The position numbers and the translations under genes are program-made. 64,000 bases of DNA from JABWCQ01 sp964587105 (GTDB lineage Bacteria; Electryoneota; RPQS01): NCBI GenBank assembly GCA_964587105.1, contig CAZPKG010000012.1, positions 37,359-101,358 of the forward strand, read 5' to 3'. Below, piece by piece: positions 8,269-18,703 of the stretch (its first letter is position 1; each line of letters opens with the position of its first letter). Under the pieces are notes generated by a model. The model saw only the letters and a program-made list of their open reading frames with translations. It searched no databases and was not told the origin of the DNA.

Positions 8269-11200
8269 TTAATGTGAGTGCTGCGGCGCTACACCGGCCA
8301 TCGACGCATCTTCGTCAGCAAGTGCCTTTTCAGGATCATGCACAGGCGAGTATTTTGCAACTAACGAGTACACGACGGGAACCAGTACCAACGTTAAAAA
8401 CGTCGAGAACAGCATTCCGCCGACCACGGCAATTCCGAGCGGCCGGCGAGCTTCGGCGCCAGCGCCCAAGCCGATTGCAATCGGCAGGATTCCAAACACC
8501 GTCGCAAATGACGTCATCAGAATCGGTCGCAGTCGAATGACGGAAGCTTCGACAACTGCTTGCGTAATCTCACGTCCGCGCGCTCGCAGCTGGTTCGCAA
8601 ATTCGACGATTAGAATCGCATTCTTTGTCACCAATCCGATCAACATGATCAACCCGATCTGCGAATAGATGTTCAGTGACTGCCCGAAAACAAACAGCGA
8701 CACGAGCGCGCCAAACACTGCTAAGGGCACCGAGAGCAAAATCGTGAACGGGTGGATAAAACTCTCGAACTGCGCGGCAAGCACCAGGAAGATAAAGACA
8801 AGCGCGAGCAGGAAGAAGTAATAGAGTCCCGTGCTCGACTCTTTATATTCCAACGACTGCCCGGCAAACTCGCGCGTCACACCCTTCGGCAAACTCGTCT
8901 GCGCAACTTTGTCCAAGTCGCTCAGCGCTTGCCCAAGAGAAACGAACGGAATCAGGTTTGCTGTTAGCGTTGCCGAGCGGCGGCGGTTATAGTGGTTTAG
9001 TTCCTTCGGGCCGGCGGTTTCATTCACAGTAATCACGTTGGCAAGCTGCACTAAACCGGAATGCCCGCGCACATAGACGCCAGACAATACATCCGGCGTG
9101 GCACGCTCTGCGGCCTGTACTTGCATGATCACGTCGTACTGCTTCGTTCCGCGCTTGAAATCGCCGATCACGCGTCCGCCTAATAGTGCCTGCAAAGTCG
9201 ATCCGATTTCACTCGTTGATACCCCCAGCTCAGACGCTCGGTCACGATCAATTGAAATACTGAGTTCCGGTTTGTCAAGTTTCAAATCCGAATTGACGTT
9301 ATAGAGATAGCCAAGTTTGTTTGCACTCGCAAGCATCACGCCCATCGCCTGGTTTAGCTCTTCGTAGCTCTCAGCTTGCAGAACATACTCAATTGGGCTT
9401 GAAGAAAACTGTCCCAAGCTCGGCGGATTGATCACGAATGCCAGCACACCGGGTATCGAGAACAACTGCGGGAACAGTTGGCCGACAATATCCTGCTGTG
9501 AGCGTTCGCGCGAATCCGGCGAACCAAGATTCAAGAACAAGAATCCGTCAGTAACGCGGCCCGGCCCTTGAAATCCAAGTCCCGTTGCGGTGAAGAGACC
9601 ATTGCGTTCCGGCAAAGGTAACAGAATGTCCTCCACCTTGCGCATGTTCCGGTCGGTATAATTCAGAGTGGAACCTTCTGGAGCGAGCACGATACCAAAA
9701 CCGATTCCGCGATCTTCGGTCGGCACAAGCTCGCTCGGCATGAACTTAAAAATTCCTGCGCTTAGCACAACAAGCACAATAGCTGTAATGATCGTTGCAA
9801 GTCTGTGCCGCAACGCGAACTTCAGGATTCGTTCATACGTGCGGTTCATCCACTCGAAGAATGCATCGAAACTGCGTGATGCCCACGAACTGCCCGTGCC
9901 GTGAATCGGTTTCAGGATTCGTGAACTAAACATCGGTGTCAGGGTCAGCGCCACAAAACCTGAAATGCCTACAGCGATGGCGACGGTGAATCCAAATTCA
10001 CGGAACAACCGCCCGACCGATCCCGTCAGGAATGCCACCGGCACAAACACCGCAATCAGCGTGATCGTGGTGGCGATAACGGCGAAGGCAATCTCTTTTG
10101 ATCCGTCGAATGCCGCACGCAATTTGCTCTTTCCCATCTCCATGTGACGGAAAATATTCTCGAGCACGACGATTGCGTCGTCCACCACCAATCCGATGGC
10201 CAGCACGAGCGCCAACAGTGTAAGGATGTTAATCGTGAAACCTGCAAAATAGATCACGACAAACGTACCAATAATTGACACGGGAATTGCAAGCGTCGGG
10301 ATCAGCGTTGCACGCATGCTTTTCATGAACGCCAGCACGACTAAGATCACCAGACACATTGCAATAATCAGCGTTTCGGCGACCTCGCCGATTGAATCGC
10401 TGATGAACGTGGATGAGTCATAGGCAACATTGATCTTCATCCCCTCAGGCAGCGATGCCTCAAGCTGTGGCAGAATGTCGCGCACCGCTTTGGCAACGTC
10501 AAGTGTCGAAGCTTTAGACTGTTTGACAATACCCAACCCTACTGCGGATTTTCCATTGTAACGTGCAATGGTGCGCTCATCCTCAGCGCCGACTTCAACA
10601 GTGGCAACGTCGCTCAATCGCACAATTCCGTCATCGGTTTGTGAAACGATTATGGACGCGAATTGTTCAGGGGTATTGACCTCGCCGTGCGTGCGCACCG
10701 AAAATTCGCGTTCATTGCCTTCAACACGGCCGCCCGGAATTTCGGCATTCTCGCGCGAAATAGCCATTTCAACATCCGTCGGACTTAAGCCGCGTGCGGC
10801 AAGCCGCGCCGGGTCAAGCCAAACGCGCATCGCATAACGCCGTTCGCCGCCGATGATAATCGAGCCTACGCCGGGCAATCGTTGTAGTCTCTCTTTGAGA
10901 ATACGATCCGCGGCGTCCGTAAGCTGCAAACCGTCGTGCTTATCGCTTGACACGCCTAACCAGACAATCGGCTGAGCATTTGCGTCAACTTTTTCGACGA
11001 TCGGATCTTCAATATCGCGCGGCAGCAATCCGCGACTTCGCGCCACGCGGTCCCGCACGTCATTGGCTGCCTCTTCCACGTCGCGCGAAAGCTCAAACTG
11101 AATCGTAATCACAGAGCCCTCTTCGCGGCTCGACGACGTCAACGTTTTTACTTCTGACAGCGTGGCGAATTGCTCTTCCAAGACGTCAGTGATTTCGGTT

Positions 11201-11379
11201 TCGACCACGCTCGCGCTTGCGCCGCGATAGAGAGTGATAACCGACACCACCGGCGGATCAATATCAGGGTATTCGCGAACAGGCAGCCGCAAGAAGGCGA
11301 TGACTCCGAACAAGATGATCGAAAGGCTCATCACCGATGCGAACACCGGTCTGCGAATCGAAAGATCGCTTAGTTTCAT
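8269..11379 (-). CDS. RND multidrug efflux permease (HAE1/AcrB type)
   Basis: 1036 aa, full length for the family. It contains the TM4 proton-relay Asp pair (GLVVDDAIVVLENI), two repeated porter and membrane halves, the sequence GIGFGIVLAPEGS, and a C-terminal TM pair (RRPLGIAVVGGMLFS, LVLVPVVYSL). It exports drugs or other amphiphiles from periplasm or inner membrane using the proton gradient. It overlaps the upstream adaptor gene by 4 bp (ATGA), so the two are translationally coupled. The tail is rich in Ala, Asp and His. Confidence 0.95.
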   Translation of the reverse strand: MKLSDLSIRRPVFASVMSLSIILFGVIAFLRLPVREYPDIDPPVVSVITLYRGASASVVETEITDVLEEQFATLSEVKTLTSSSREEGSVITIQFELSRDVEEAANDVRDRVARSRGLLPRDIEDPIVEKVDANAQPIVWLGVSSDKHDGLQLTDAADRILKERLQRLPGVGSIIIGGERRYAMRVWLDPARLAARGLSPTDVEMAISRENAEIPGGRVEGNEREFSVRTHGEVNTPEQFASIIVSQTDDGIVRLSDVATVEVGAEDERTIARYNGKSAVGLGIVKQSKASTLDVAKAVRDILPQLEASLPEGMKINVAYDSSTFISDSIGEVAETLIIAMCLVILVVLAFMKSMRATLIPTLAIPVSIIGTFVVIYFAGFTINILTLLALVLAIGLVVDDAIVVLENIFRHMEMGKSKLRAAFDGSKEIAFAVIATTITLIAVFVPVAFLTGSVGRLFREFGFTVAIAVGISGFVALTLTPMFSSRILKPIHGTGSSWASRSFDAFFEWMNRTYERILKFALRHRLATIITAIVLVVLSAGIFKFMPSELVPTEDRGIGFGIVLAPEGSTLNYTDRNMRKVEDILLPLPERNGLFTATGLGFQGPGRVTDGFLFLNLGSPDSRERSQQDIVGQLFPQLFSIPGVLAFVINPPSLGQFSSSPIEYVLQAESYEELNQAMGVMLASANKLGYLYNVNSDLKLDKPELSISIDRDRASELGVSTSEIGSTLQALLGGRVIGDFKRGTKQYDVIMQVQAAERATPDVLSGVYVRGHSGLVQLANVITVNETAGPKELNHYNRRRSATLTANLIPFVSLGQALSDLDKVAQTSLPKGVTREFAGQSLEYKESSTGLYYFFLLALVFIFLVLAAQFESFIHPFTILLSVPLAVFGALVSLFVFGQSLNIYSQIGLIMLIGLVTKNAILIVEFANQLRARGREITQAVVEASVIRLRPILMTSFATVFGILPIAIGLGAGAEARRPLGIAVVGGMLFSTFLTLVLVPVVYSLVAKYSPVHDPEKALADEDASMAGVAPQHSH

Positions 11380-12485
11380 TTACTGGCCCCGCTATCGGCT
11401 TGCATCTGTTGCGCCTGCTGTTGCGCCGCCGCCACTGAATCAAGGCTTGAAACAGGCACCACCTTCGCGCCGTCGTAGATCTTCTGTTGTCCGGCCTTGA
11501 CGATCATCATGGATGCATCAACACCGCCGACTACTTCGACGGATTCGCGAGAGCGGCTGCCCAATTGAAGAGCGACTTTTGCCACCGATGAATCCGGCTT
11601 GACGATGTAAACATACGGCTGGTTCTGTTCAAGGAACACTGCTTCACTGGCAATAGTCAGAGCTGAGGCGCGCTCTTTCAAAGTAACGGCAACATTCGCC
11701 GACATTCCCGGACGATACTTGCCTTCAGGATTTTCCAAACGCGCAACAACGCCGACGCTACGTGTCACAGCGTCAATCTTCGGTTCAATGACCATCACCT
11801 TACCGATTGCTTCAGTTCCTGCGAACGCAGTTGTTGCAATGCGCACTTCAGAACCAATCGCCAGATCATTGATATATCGCTCAGGTACGGTGAAGTTGAC
11901 ACGCAAGAGATCGACACGCGCCATGTCAGCAATCGGTGTTCCGGGCTGCACATAAGCCCCTGGACTAACTTTACGCGCGCCAGCGACACCTGCAAACGGC
12001 GCGGTGACACGAGTCTTCTCATGTTGTGCTTTGGCAAAAGAGACATTTGCTTCGGCTACGTGCAGTGCCGCGCTTGCGTCATCAAGGTCTTGTGCAGAAC
12101 CGGCGCCCTGGTCAACGATTCGCTTGATGCGATCAAACGTCGCCTGCGCCTGATCGCGCAACGCATTAGCACGATCCAGAGCGGCCTTAAGCTCTTTGTC
12201 ATCTATTTGCGCAAGTAATTCGCCGCGACCGGCATTCCCGCCTTCTTCATAGGGAATGCGCGTAATCGTTCCGCCGATCTCCGCGACGACCGTAACGGCT
12301 TCGTCGGCGGCAATCGTGCCAATCGTTTCAAACCTGTCGGAAACGGATTGCACCTTTGCTTGTGTCGTTTCAACAGGTGTGGGCGGCATCGAGAAACCTC
12401 CGCCCCAGCCTCCGCCCATGCAGCCGATCAGTCCAAGGCTCAGAGCCAATATCGAAACTGCGGCCAGTAATCGTGTGTTATGCAT
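11376..12485 (-). CDS. RND efflux periplasmic adaptor lipoprotein (MFP)
   Basis: 369 aa. The lipobox LGLIGC near residue 22 predicts lipidation. The order is the usual one: beta-barrel/lipoyl start (VVAEIGGTITRIPYEEGGNAGRGELLAQID), alpha-hairpin (ALRDQAQATFDRIKRIVDQG...), second lipoyl half (VTAPFAGVAGARKVSPGAYV), beta-barrel and membrane-proximal domain. It links the outer-membrane channel to the permease. A 4-bp overlap with the permease gene downstream supports an obligate operon. Confidence 0.93.
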   Translation of the reverse strand: MHNTRLLAAVSILALSLGLIGCMGGGWGGGFSMPPTPVETTQAKVQSVSDRFETIGTIAADEAVTVVAEIGGTITRIPYEEGGNAGRGELLAQIDDKELKAALDRANALRDQAQATFDRIKRIVDQGAGSAQDLDDASAALHVAEANVSFAKAQHEKTRVTAPFAGVAGARKVSPGAYVQPGTPIADMARVDLLRVNFTVPERYINDLAIGSEVRIATTAFAGTEAIGKVMVIEPKIDAVTRSVGVVARLENPEGKYRPGMSANVAVTLKERASALTIASEAVFLEQNQPYVYIVKPDSSVAKVALQLGSRSRESVEVVGGVDASMMIVKAGQQKIYDGAKVVPVSSLDSVAAAQQQAQQMQADSGASK

Positions 12486-12525
12486 GTTTATGTCTCAAGT
12501 AGATTGTGATTGAGGAGAATGTATG

Positions 12526-14073
12526 TCACTCGTGCGCAGGAGCCAGCACGCGCAATTCCGCAGCGGCCTTTGCTGTTCTGACAAGCGTGCGCGAATAGCG
12601 GCGCTGCGAATTGGCCAAGTCGGCGCCCAGCCGCACCAATTCAAACGCGGTTGTCTTGCCGCCTTTGTATTCAATCAGTCCGATGCGAACTTGATCGAGC
12701 GAGGCCTTGACATTTTCTTCGGAGAGTTGCAGCCGTTCTTGCCCTTGTTCAAGTTCGCGATGCGCGGCTCGAACTTGCTCTTCTAACATGTGCTGAGTCT
12801 GCAGATAGCGCTGTTCAGCCCGGTTGACTTCCGCGCGCAATCGATTGCGTTCGCCTTGCGGCCCGCGCTGCAGGATCGGAACATTGAGCCGCAGACCGAT
12901 CATCCAAGACGGATAGTCGCGGTTCAACGCTTGATCAATTGCGTCACCGAACTTCGTATCCAAATCATTGCGCAGCGTGTCAGATCCAAATATGACGTCG
13001 CGCCCGGTTCCGGCCAAACCGTTGCCTCCGAGGGCACCAAATAAATCAAGCTGTGGCAAGGCGTCCCAACAGGCCGCGCGCGCAAAGGCTTTCATGCCGT
13101 CCACGTCAAGCTGAGCCGCGCGCAACTCTCTATTCTCTTTCATGGCGCGCGCCACGACATCTTCCTGTTGTTCGGCTCTGGAAACCTGCGGCGGAGCGTC
13201 AACAGTTTTGAATTGCAAATACCCAGTTGGGCGTTTCCCAATTAACGAACTGAGAGCATCGCTCGCTCGTGAGAGGTTGTCCTGTGCATCAAGCAAGTTC
13301 AGCTCTTGGTCGGCGAGAAATACTTTGGCGTTGTTTGATTGATTTGGTCCAACGAGCCCGGTTTCGACTCGCAAATCAGCCTCTTGCATCAGCGCCAACG
13401 CCAAATCGCGCGTAACCATGCTGACGGCAACATCGCGTTCTGCCGCATAGAGTTCCCAATACGATTGTTCGGCCAACGCACGAACCTGTTCCATTGCCTG
13501 TTCGTAGCGCAGCTTCGCCGCTGCGTATCCCTTCTGTGCTTGATCCCTGTTGGCCCAAGCAGCGGGGCCAAACCCTTTCAGCAACGGTTGCTTGAAAGTC
13601 AGTGACCCGGTTGCATCATATTCTGGGTTGAGTGAAGAAAAGGTCGAATTTGTTTCCAGCTTCGTACCTACAAGCGATGCTTCAAGTTCAGTTCCGATGG
13701 GCAACGTAATCCGAGCGCCCACTTGCCCTGACGTAGATTTTGGATTCAGCACAGCCGCACCACTAAAAGGAGAGGCTGATGGTTGCTTGGACGAGGCGGA
13801 GTTGACCTCTCCGAAGAGTTCCGGGTCAAATTCCCCTCTTTCGCGGCCAAGACTCCCTCGGGCCGAAGCCAGCATTGCCTCTGCATCCTTTGCCATCGTT
13901 GACCGTTCCATTGCAAGGCTGATAACTTCAGCCAAACTAATGCTTTGGCCTTCAAGTCGCACCAAAGCCAGCGATAGCGCACTATCTGGTGGCAAGGAGG
14001 TCACATCAATTCCAGCAATTGCAGGATTTGACGCTAATTTGAAAGCCATTAGAAATAATAGAATATACCGCAT
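12526..14073 (-). CDS. TolC-family outer-membrane efflux protein
   Basis: About 515 aa from the internal ATG at 14073, which begins a clean signal peptide (MRYILLFLMAFKLASNPAIAG); the longer frame to 14142 adds an unlikely polar leader. It has two outer-membrane efflux repeats with the usual alpha-barrel heptads (LALMQEADLRVETGLV, LQLSEENVKASLDQVRIGLIEYKGG). First gene of the TolC-MFP-RND operon. The 14074-14244 interval carries the divergent promoters for this operon and the cytochrome operon, with no distinct motif I can defend. Confidence 0.9.
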   Translation of the reverse strand: MRYILLFLMAFKLASNPAIAGIDVTSLPPDSALSLALVRLEGQSISLAEVISLAMERSTMAKDAEAMLASARGSLGRERGEFDPELFGEVNSASSKQPSASPFSGAAVLNPKSTSGQVGARITLPIGTELEASLVGTKLETNSTFSSLNPEYDATGSLTFKQPLLKGFGPAAWANRDQAQKGYAAAKLRYEQAMEQVRALAEQSYWELYAAERDVAVSMVTRDLALALMQEADLRVETGLVGPNQSNNAKVFLADQELNLLDAQDNLSRASDALSSLIGKRPTGYLQFKTVDAPPQVSRAEQQEDVVARAMKENRELRAAQLDVDGMKAFARAACWDALPQLDLFGALGGNGLAGTGRDVIFGSDTLRNDLDTKFGDAIDQALNRDYPSWMIGLRLNVPILQRGPQGERNRLRAEVNRAEQRYLQTQHMLEEQVRAAHRELEQGQERLQLSEENVKASLDQVRIGLIEYKGGKTTAFELVRLGADLANSQRRYSRTLVRTAKAAAELRVLAPAHE

Positions 14074-14244
14074 TCGGCTGGACTCTTCTTGTTTTTGCAC
14101 GTTTGTTCCACAAAATATAGTGTTTTCAGGATTCAAAAGCAAAGCGTGATTTTAGCACATAAAGGAAATACTTTTGTCGCCAAGCTCGCCAATTCAGGAC
14201 AGGTTTCTTAAATTACCTAAATTCCCAAAAACTGCGCACAAGAC

Positions 14245-15105
14245 TTGAATCTCCATAAATTTAGCCTAATTGTCCTCTATAGCCTTACCGTCATCGCGAC
14301 TCTTTATTTGGCGGGTTACGGCTTTGAATACTACAGTCTCTCGCTGCAGGAGCGGCCTCACAGTGACCTCCATTTGGCATGGAAGCCCTCCGGTTTCATT
14401 GGACAGGGCGCCGGAGTCATTGGCAGCGCCTTGATGCTCATTCTATTGCTGTATTCACTGCGCAAACGGATGCGCTTCATGCAGCAGGGCTGGGGGGACA
14501 TTCGTTATTGGCTCAACTATCATATCTGGATGGGGATCACCGGTCCTGTTCTTGTGATTTTTCACACAACCTTCAAGTTCGGCGGAATAGTTGCCGTATC
14601 TTTTTGGTCAATGATGGCTGTAGCCTTAAGCGGTGTGCTGGGCAGATACATTTACGTTCAAATTCCGCGCAGCTTGAGCGGTGAAGAATTATCGGCGACG
14701 GAGTTGCAGGAGCTTGAAGAAACCTACCGCCGTCAGTTGTCCTCCGAAGCAAGCGGAACCCCCAAAGCTCTCCCGATTCTTGATCAGTTCATCGAAACCA
14801 ATATCAATGAGAGCAAAGGCCTCATGTCATGGTTGATGCACGACATGACGGCAACGTTTCGTTACAGCGGACTCAAGCAGCGTCTGATGCGCGAAGCGGG
14901 CTTGTCGAGTCACGACGCCAAACACCTTGTGAATGTCGCCCGCAGCCGCGCCACACTTGAGCGACGCGTGGCATTCTTGGCTCAGGCGCGAAAGCTCCTC
15001 CATCACTGGCATGTCTTTCACAAACCGTTCGCGATCATCATGATTGTAATTATGGTTGTTCACGTCGTTGTTGCCGTTTCACTTGGCTACACCTGGATAT
15101 TCTGA
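14245..15105 (+). CDS. Inner-membrane cytochrome b-like electron transfer protein
   Basis: 286 aa, TTG start. About five membrane helices are predicted (near 6-26, 48-68, 88-110, 118-138, 258-282). His residues in helix 3 (NYHIWMG, VIFHTTF) and in the final helix (HVFHKP, VVHVVVA) are placed like heme-b ligands. A soluble, partly helical insert (about 145-255) separates helices 4 and 5. It resembles small quinone-linked b-type cytochromes; no exact family is recognised. It is first gene of a six-gene operon and is 1 bp from the Fe-S flavoprotein gene, suggesting that the two form a membrane dehydrogenase. Confidence 0.65.
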   Translation: MNLHKFSLIVLYSLTVIATLYLAGYGFEYYSLSLQERPHSDLHLAWKPSGFIGQGAGVIGSALMLILLLYSLRKRMRFMQQGWGDIRYWLNYHIWMGITGPVLVIFHTTFKFGGIVAVSFWSMMAVALSGVLGRYIYVQIPRSLSGEELSATELQELEETYRRQLSSEASGTPKALPILDQFIETNINESKGLMSWLMHDMTATFRYSGLKQRLMREAGLSSHDAKHLVNVARSRATLERRVAFLAQARKLLHHWHVFHKPFAIIMIVIMVVHVVVAVSLGYTWIF

Positions 15106-15106
15106 G

Positions 15107-16417
15107 ATGAGCCTCGAAACAATCATCTACGTCGTCACGGGAGTCTTGGTCATTGCATTGCCCGTCTTTTATGTATTGAACGAGCGGCGCAACAGCGCAA
15201 AGGCGGCAAAAACACTTGAAACTTCTACTCTTGCCGGTCTCGATCAACCGGTGTCGCTGCATCCGGTAATCGATCCTGATCTTTGCATAGGCTCAGGCTC
15301 ATGCACCAAAGCTTGCCCGGAACAAGGTATTCTTCAGCTTATCAATGGCAAAGCGGCCTTGGTCAATCCCGCTCGCTGTATCGGTCATGGCCAATGTCAG
15401 GCAGCTTGTCCAGTTGATGCCATCTCCTTAGTGTTCGGCACGGAAAAGCGGGGAGTGGACATCCCGCATATTAAGGGTAACTTCGAGACAAATGTCTCCG
15501 GCATCTTCATCGCGGGCGAACTTGGCGGCATGGGTTTAATTCGCAATGCGGTATCGCAAGGGCGTCAAGCCGTCGAAACCGTTGCTCAGCAAGTCAAGAA
15601 TGAGAAATCAGGCGAGGCATTGGATCTTGTGATTGTTGGTGCCGGCCCAGCCGGAATATCGGCGTCACTCCAAGCCAAAAAAGAGGGACTTCGCTTCATT
15701 ACAGTTGATCAGGAAGACCTCGGCGGGACGATCTTCACCTACCCACGCCAAAAGCTCGTGATGGTTCAGCCGATGGAACTGCCTCTGCACGGCCCGGTCA
15801 AATTGCGCGAGGTGGAAAAAGAACCGTTGCTTGAACTCTTGACCAGCGTCGTCGAAAAGCACGAACTCGAAATCCGCGTTGGTGAAAAAGTCAACGACAT
15901 CAAGAAAGTCGGCAACAACTATCGCGTGACGACTTCAAAAGGCGAGTACGAAACACGAAAGGTTCTGCTCGCCATCGGCCGTCGAGGAACGCCAAGAAAG
16001 ATCGGCTGCCCGGGTGAAAAGAGTGAGAAAGTAACCTATCGCCTGCTCGATCCGCAAAAGTACCATCACAAAAAGATACTCGTGGTGGGCGGCGGAGACA
16101 GCGCCGTTGAGGCCGCTGTCGCGCTCTCAAATCAACCGGGTAACACGGTGCATCTTTCCTATCGCGGCGAGAATATCTTTAGAATCAAGGAAGGCAACCG
16201 CGAACGGGTGGAGCGCGCAGTTGAAGACGGCAAAGTGACGTTGCTGCTGAACTCAAATGTAACCAAAATCGAGCCAGACAAAGTGCACATTGATCAACAG
16301 GGCACACAACTGACGCTTGCCAACGATCAGGTCTTTGTCATGATTGGCGGCGTGCTCCCGACGGAGTTTTTGCAAAGCGTAGGAATTGAATTTGAACGGA
16401 AATTTGGACAGGCATAA
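15107..16417 (+). CDS. Membrane-anchored 2x[4Fe-4S] FAD/NAD(P) oxidoreductase
   Basis: 436 aa from ATG 15107 (the upstream frame lies inside the previous gene). An N-terminal helix (TIIYVVTGVLVIALPVFYVL) anchors it. Next come two 4Fe-4S sites (CIGSGSCTKACPEQ and CIGHGQCQAACPVD), then a thioredoxin-reductase-like core with FAD Rossmann motif VIVGAGPAGIS and NAD(P) motif ILVVGGGDSAVEAA. No CxxC redox disulfide is seen in the pyridine-nucleotide domain, so it is unlikely to be a thioredoxin reductase. Inferred role: to move electrons between NAD(P)H and the neighbouring cytochrome b. Confidence 0.8.
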   Translation: MSLETIIYVVTGVLVIALPVFYVLNERRNSAKAAKTLETSTLAGLDQPVSLHPVIDPDLCIGSGSCTKACPEQGILQLINGKAALVNPARCIGHGQCQAACPVDAISLVFGTEKRGVDIPHIKGNFETNVSGIFIAGELGGMGLIRNAVSQGRQAVETVAQQVKNEKSGEALDLVIVGAGPAGISASLQAKKEGLRFITVDQEDLGGTIFTYPRQKLVMVQPMELPLHGPVKLREVEKEPLLELLTSVVEKHELEIRVGEKVNDIKKVGNNYRVTTSKGEYETRKVLLAIGRRGTPRKIGCPGEKSEKVTYRLLDPQKYHHKKILVVGGGDSAVEAAVALSNQPGNTVHLSYRGENIFRIKEGNRERVERAVEDGKVTLLLNSNVTKIEPDKVHIDQQGTQLTLANDQVFVMIGGVLPTEFLQSVGIEFERKFGQA

Positions 16418-16420
16418 TTA

Positions 16421-17011
16421 ATGGCAGAATACAAACAAAGCGGTCAAACCAATAAATCCAGTCGCATCGCCTTCGCGGCGGCGCTGATCATTGTTCCAGT
16501 CTTGTTGCTCTGGCTCTACTTCGCGCCGCAACCCGGCGGCGAACCCTCATTCGAGACCGTGCAGAAAGAGATTGAAGAAGCACCGTCCATGTCGCGCTTG
16601 GAGCAAATGGAGCAGATGTGGAAGACCGCTCCGGGGCACGGCCCGGTGGCACTCGAACTTGCTAATTTGTATTACGAAGACGGCCAGTACGACAAAGCCA
16701 TCGAATTCTACCGCACATTCTTGAAGGATGACACGACTGCCGACGGCTGGCTGGTCAGACTCGACATCAGCCGCGCACTTTCTGCGCTTGGCCGAACGGA
16801 TGAAGCCATCTCGGAATTGAAAACTCTATTGAAAGATCACCCCGGCCACGCGGGCGCGCTTTATAATCTCGGCGCCATCGAAGCCAACCGCGGCGATCAC
16901 GAATCAGCGCGTGAGCATTGGAACGAGTTAATCAAACTGCATCCGCAAGACACGCTTGCCGTTTATGCTCAAGGCGCGCTGCCCAAACTTAAACCCTCTA
17001 ATCACCCGTAG
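16421..17011 (+). CDS. Membrane-anchored TPR protein
   Basis: 196 aa. One N-terminal signal-anchor helix (about 15-36), then tetratricopeptide repeats (ALELANLYYEDGQYDKAIEFY, AISELKTLLKDHPGHAGALY, NLGAIEANRGDHESAREHW). Small TPR proteins of this layout (NrfG/CcmH-like) often help cytochrome c maturation or assembly. The position between the dehydrogenase and two giant cytochromes fits an assembly role, but that is inference. It starts 3 bp after the previous stop. Confidence 0.7.
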   Translation: MAEYKQSGQTNKSSRIAFAAALIIVPVLLLWLYFAPQPGGEPSFETVQKEIEEAPSMSRLEQMEQMWKTAPGHGPVALELANLYYEDGQYDKAIEFYRTFLKDDTTADGWLVRLDISRALSALGRTDEAISELKTLLKDHPGHAGALYNLGAIEANRGDHESAREHWNELIKLHPQDTLAVYAQGALPKLKPSNHP

Positions 17012-17014
17012 CAA

Positions 17015-18703
17015 ATGCTCTCGGTCTGGATAATTCTCCTTTCGCTTGTCTCGCTCTCATATGCGCAGCTTTCGCCCGGCGACTTGTCGAAGTATCATGC
17101 CAAACTTGAAGGACTGAACAACTGCACGCAGTGCCATGAACTTCGAGATGAAGTCAAGAACACCAAGTGTCTGACCTGCCACTCGGCAATCGGGCGTCGC
17201 CAATCGGACAACGAAGGCTTCCATGCTAGCCCCGAAGTCAAAACAGAACGTTGCGCCAAGTGCCACTCAGAACACGTCGGTCGCGATTTTGAATTGATCT
17301 TCTGGAAAGAGGGCAAAGATAAATTCGATCATAATAAGACGGGATACAAACTCGTCGGTGCGCATTCTAAACAAGATTGCGCGAAGTGTCATGTTTCGGC
17401 TTATCAAACCAACGCGGACCGTTTTGACAGCACGACCAATGCCGCTCGCACGTATCTTGGCCTATCTTCGCAGTGTGTAAGCTGCCATGCAGATGAGCAC
17501 GGCGAGCAGATGACCAACGATTGCGCGTCGTGCCACAATAGCGAAAAGTGGACTCCCGCAGCGCTTTTTTCGCACGACAAGTCAAAGTATCCGCTCACAG
17601 GTAAACACGCCGAGGTGGCCTGTGCGAAGTGCCACAAAACAGAACAACTTCTCGAAACAGTTTCAGGTAGGATTCCCGATCCAAATCATCCGCTTGAGCA
17701 GTCGATCTATCAGGGCTTGAGCTTCTCGTCCTGCAATGCTTGTCACAAAGATGCTCATGAAGGCAAGTTCGGACCTAACTGCAGCGGCTGTCATACGACA
17801 GAGAGCTTTGCCGTTGCGAAGATGGCCAAGGATTTTGATCACAACAAAACCGGCTTTCCGCTTACTGGAAAACACGTTGGCCCGGATTGTATAAAGTGCC
17901 ACACGTCGGGCAAAATGACCGATCCCGTCGCGCACGCCACATGCAAAGACTGTCATAGAGATGAGCATCGCGGACAGTTTGCATCACGCAAAGACGGCGG
18001 TGCGTGCGAAAGTTGTCACACGGTGGACGGCTATCTTCCGGCAAGGTACGGTATCCTCGAGCATGAGCAGAGTAAATTCCCTCTGAAGGGCAGCCATCTT
18101 GCCATTCCGTGCATTGCCTGCCACGCGCAAACGTTGACGGACAAGAATGGCGAATACGCGAAATTCGCCTTTCAAGACATGACCTGCAAAGGTTGCCACA
18201 AAGACACGCATCGCGGCCAGCTCGATAAGTATATGCAAACGGCGGGTTGCGAATTCTGTCACAACGTTGATAGCTGGCACAAAATCACATTCGATCACTC
18301 GACCACCGGTTTTCCGCTCGTCGGCAAGCACGATCAAAATGAATGCATGAGCTGTCACGCCCGTGAAAATCTGGGCACACCGGAAGAGATGATTCGCATG
18401 GCGCCGCTTGCGCGTGAATGCGAACTCTGCCACAAAGATCCGCACCGGGGACAATTTGTGTTGGACCCCGCCGCTGAAGTAAGAATCAAATGCAGCCGTT
18501 GTCACACACCGGAAGCATGGAAAATTCTCGTCTTCGATCACAACCGCGACGCAAAGTGGGCGCTGGATGGCGCGCATCAAAAAGTCGCCTGCAACTTGTG
18601 CCACAAACCGCAAACGGATGCGGACGGCACATTCGTTATATATCGTCCGCTCTCATCCGCTTGCAGTGATTGCCACGGCGGAACTTCCTTCCAAAAACAA
18701 TGA
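17015..18703 (+). CDS. 20-heme periplasmic c-type cytochrome
   Basis: 562 aa, signal peptide (LLSLVSLSYAQ) and 20 CxxCH motifs, from CTQCH near residue 37 to CSDCH near 551. The hemes come in repeated clusters with linking motifs such as FDHNKTGFPLTGKH and CHKDxHxGQF, whose His residues are likely distal ligands. It belongs to the cytochrome c3/doubled-CxxCH superfamily. The gene follows the TPR gene by 3 bp and overlaps the next cytochrome gene by 4 bp (ATGA). Proposed role: periplasmic electron wire between the inner-membrane module and the outer membrane. Confidence 0.9.
   Translation: MLSVWIILLSLVSLSYAQLSPGDLSKYHAKLEGLNNCTQCHELRDEVKNTKCLTCHSAIGRRQSDNEGFHASPEVKTERCAKCHSEHVGRDFELIFWKEGKDKFDHNKTGYKLVGAHSKQDCAKCHVSAYQTNADRFDSTTNAARTYLGLSSQCVSCHADEHGEQMTNDCASCHNSEKWTPAALFSHDKSKYPLTGKHAEVACAKCHKTEQLLETVSGRIPDPNHPLEQSIYQGLSFSSCNACHKDAHEGKFGPNCSGCHTTESFAVAKMAKDFDHNKTGFPLTGKHVGPDCIKCHTSGKMTDPVAHATCKDCHRDEHRGQFASRKDGGACESCHTVDGYLPARYGILEHEQSKFPLKGSHLAIPCIACHAQTLTDKNGEYAKFAFQDMTCKGCHKDTHRGQLDKYMQTAGCEFCHNVDSWHKITFDHSTTGFPLVGKHDQNECMSCHARENLGTPEEMIRMAPLARECELCHKDPHRGQFVLDPAAEVRIKCSRCHTPEAWKILVFDHNRDAKWALDGAHQKVACNLCHKPQTDADGTFVIYRPLSSACSDCHGGTSFQKQ

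Noticed and set aside
15107..16417. Thioredoxin reductase
   Set aside because: The Rossmann folds match, but no redox CxxC is seen in the NAD(P) domain and two ferredoxin sites plus a membrane anchor are added.
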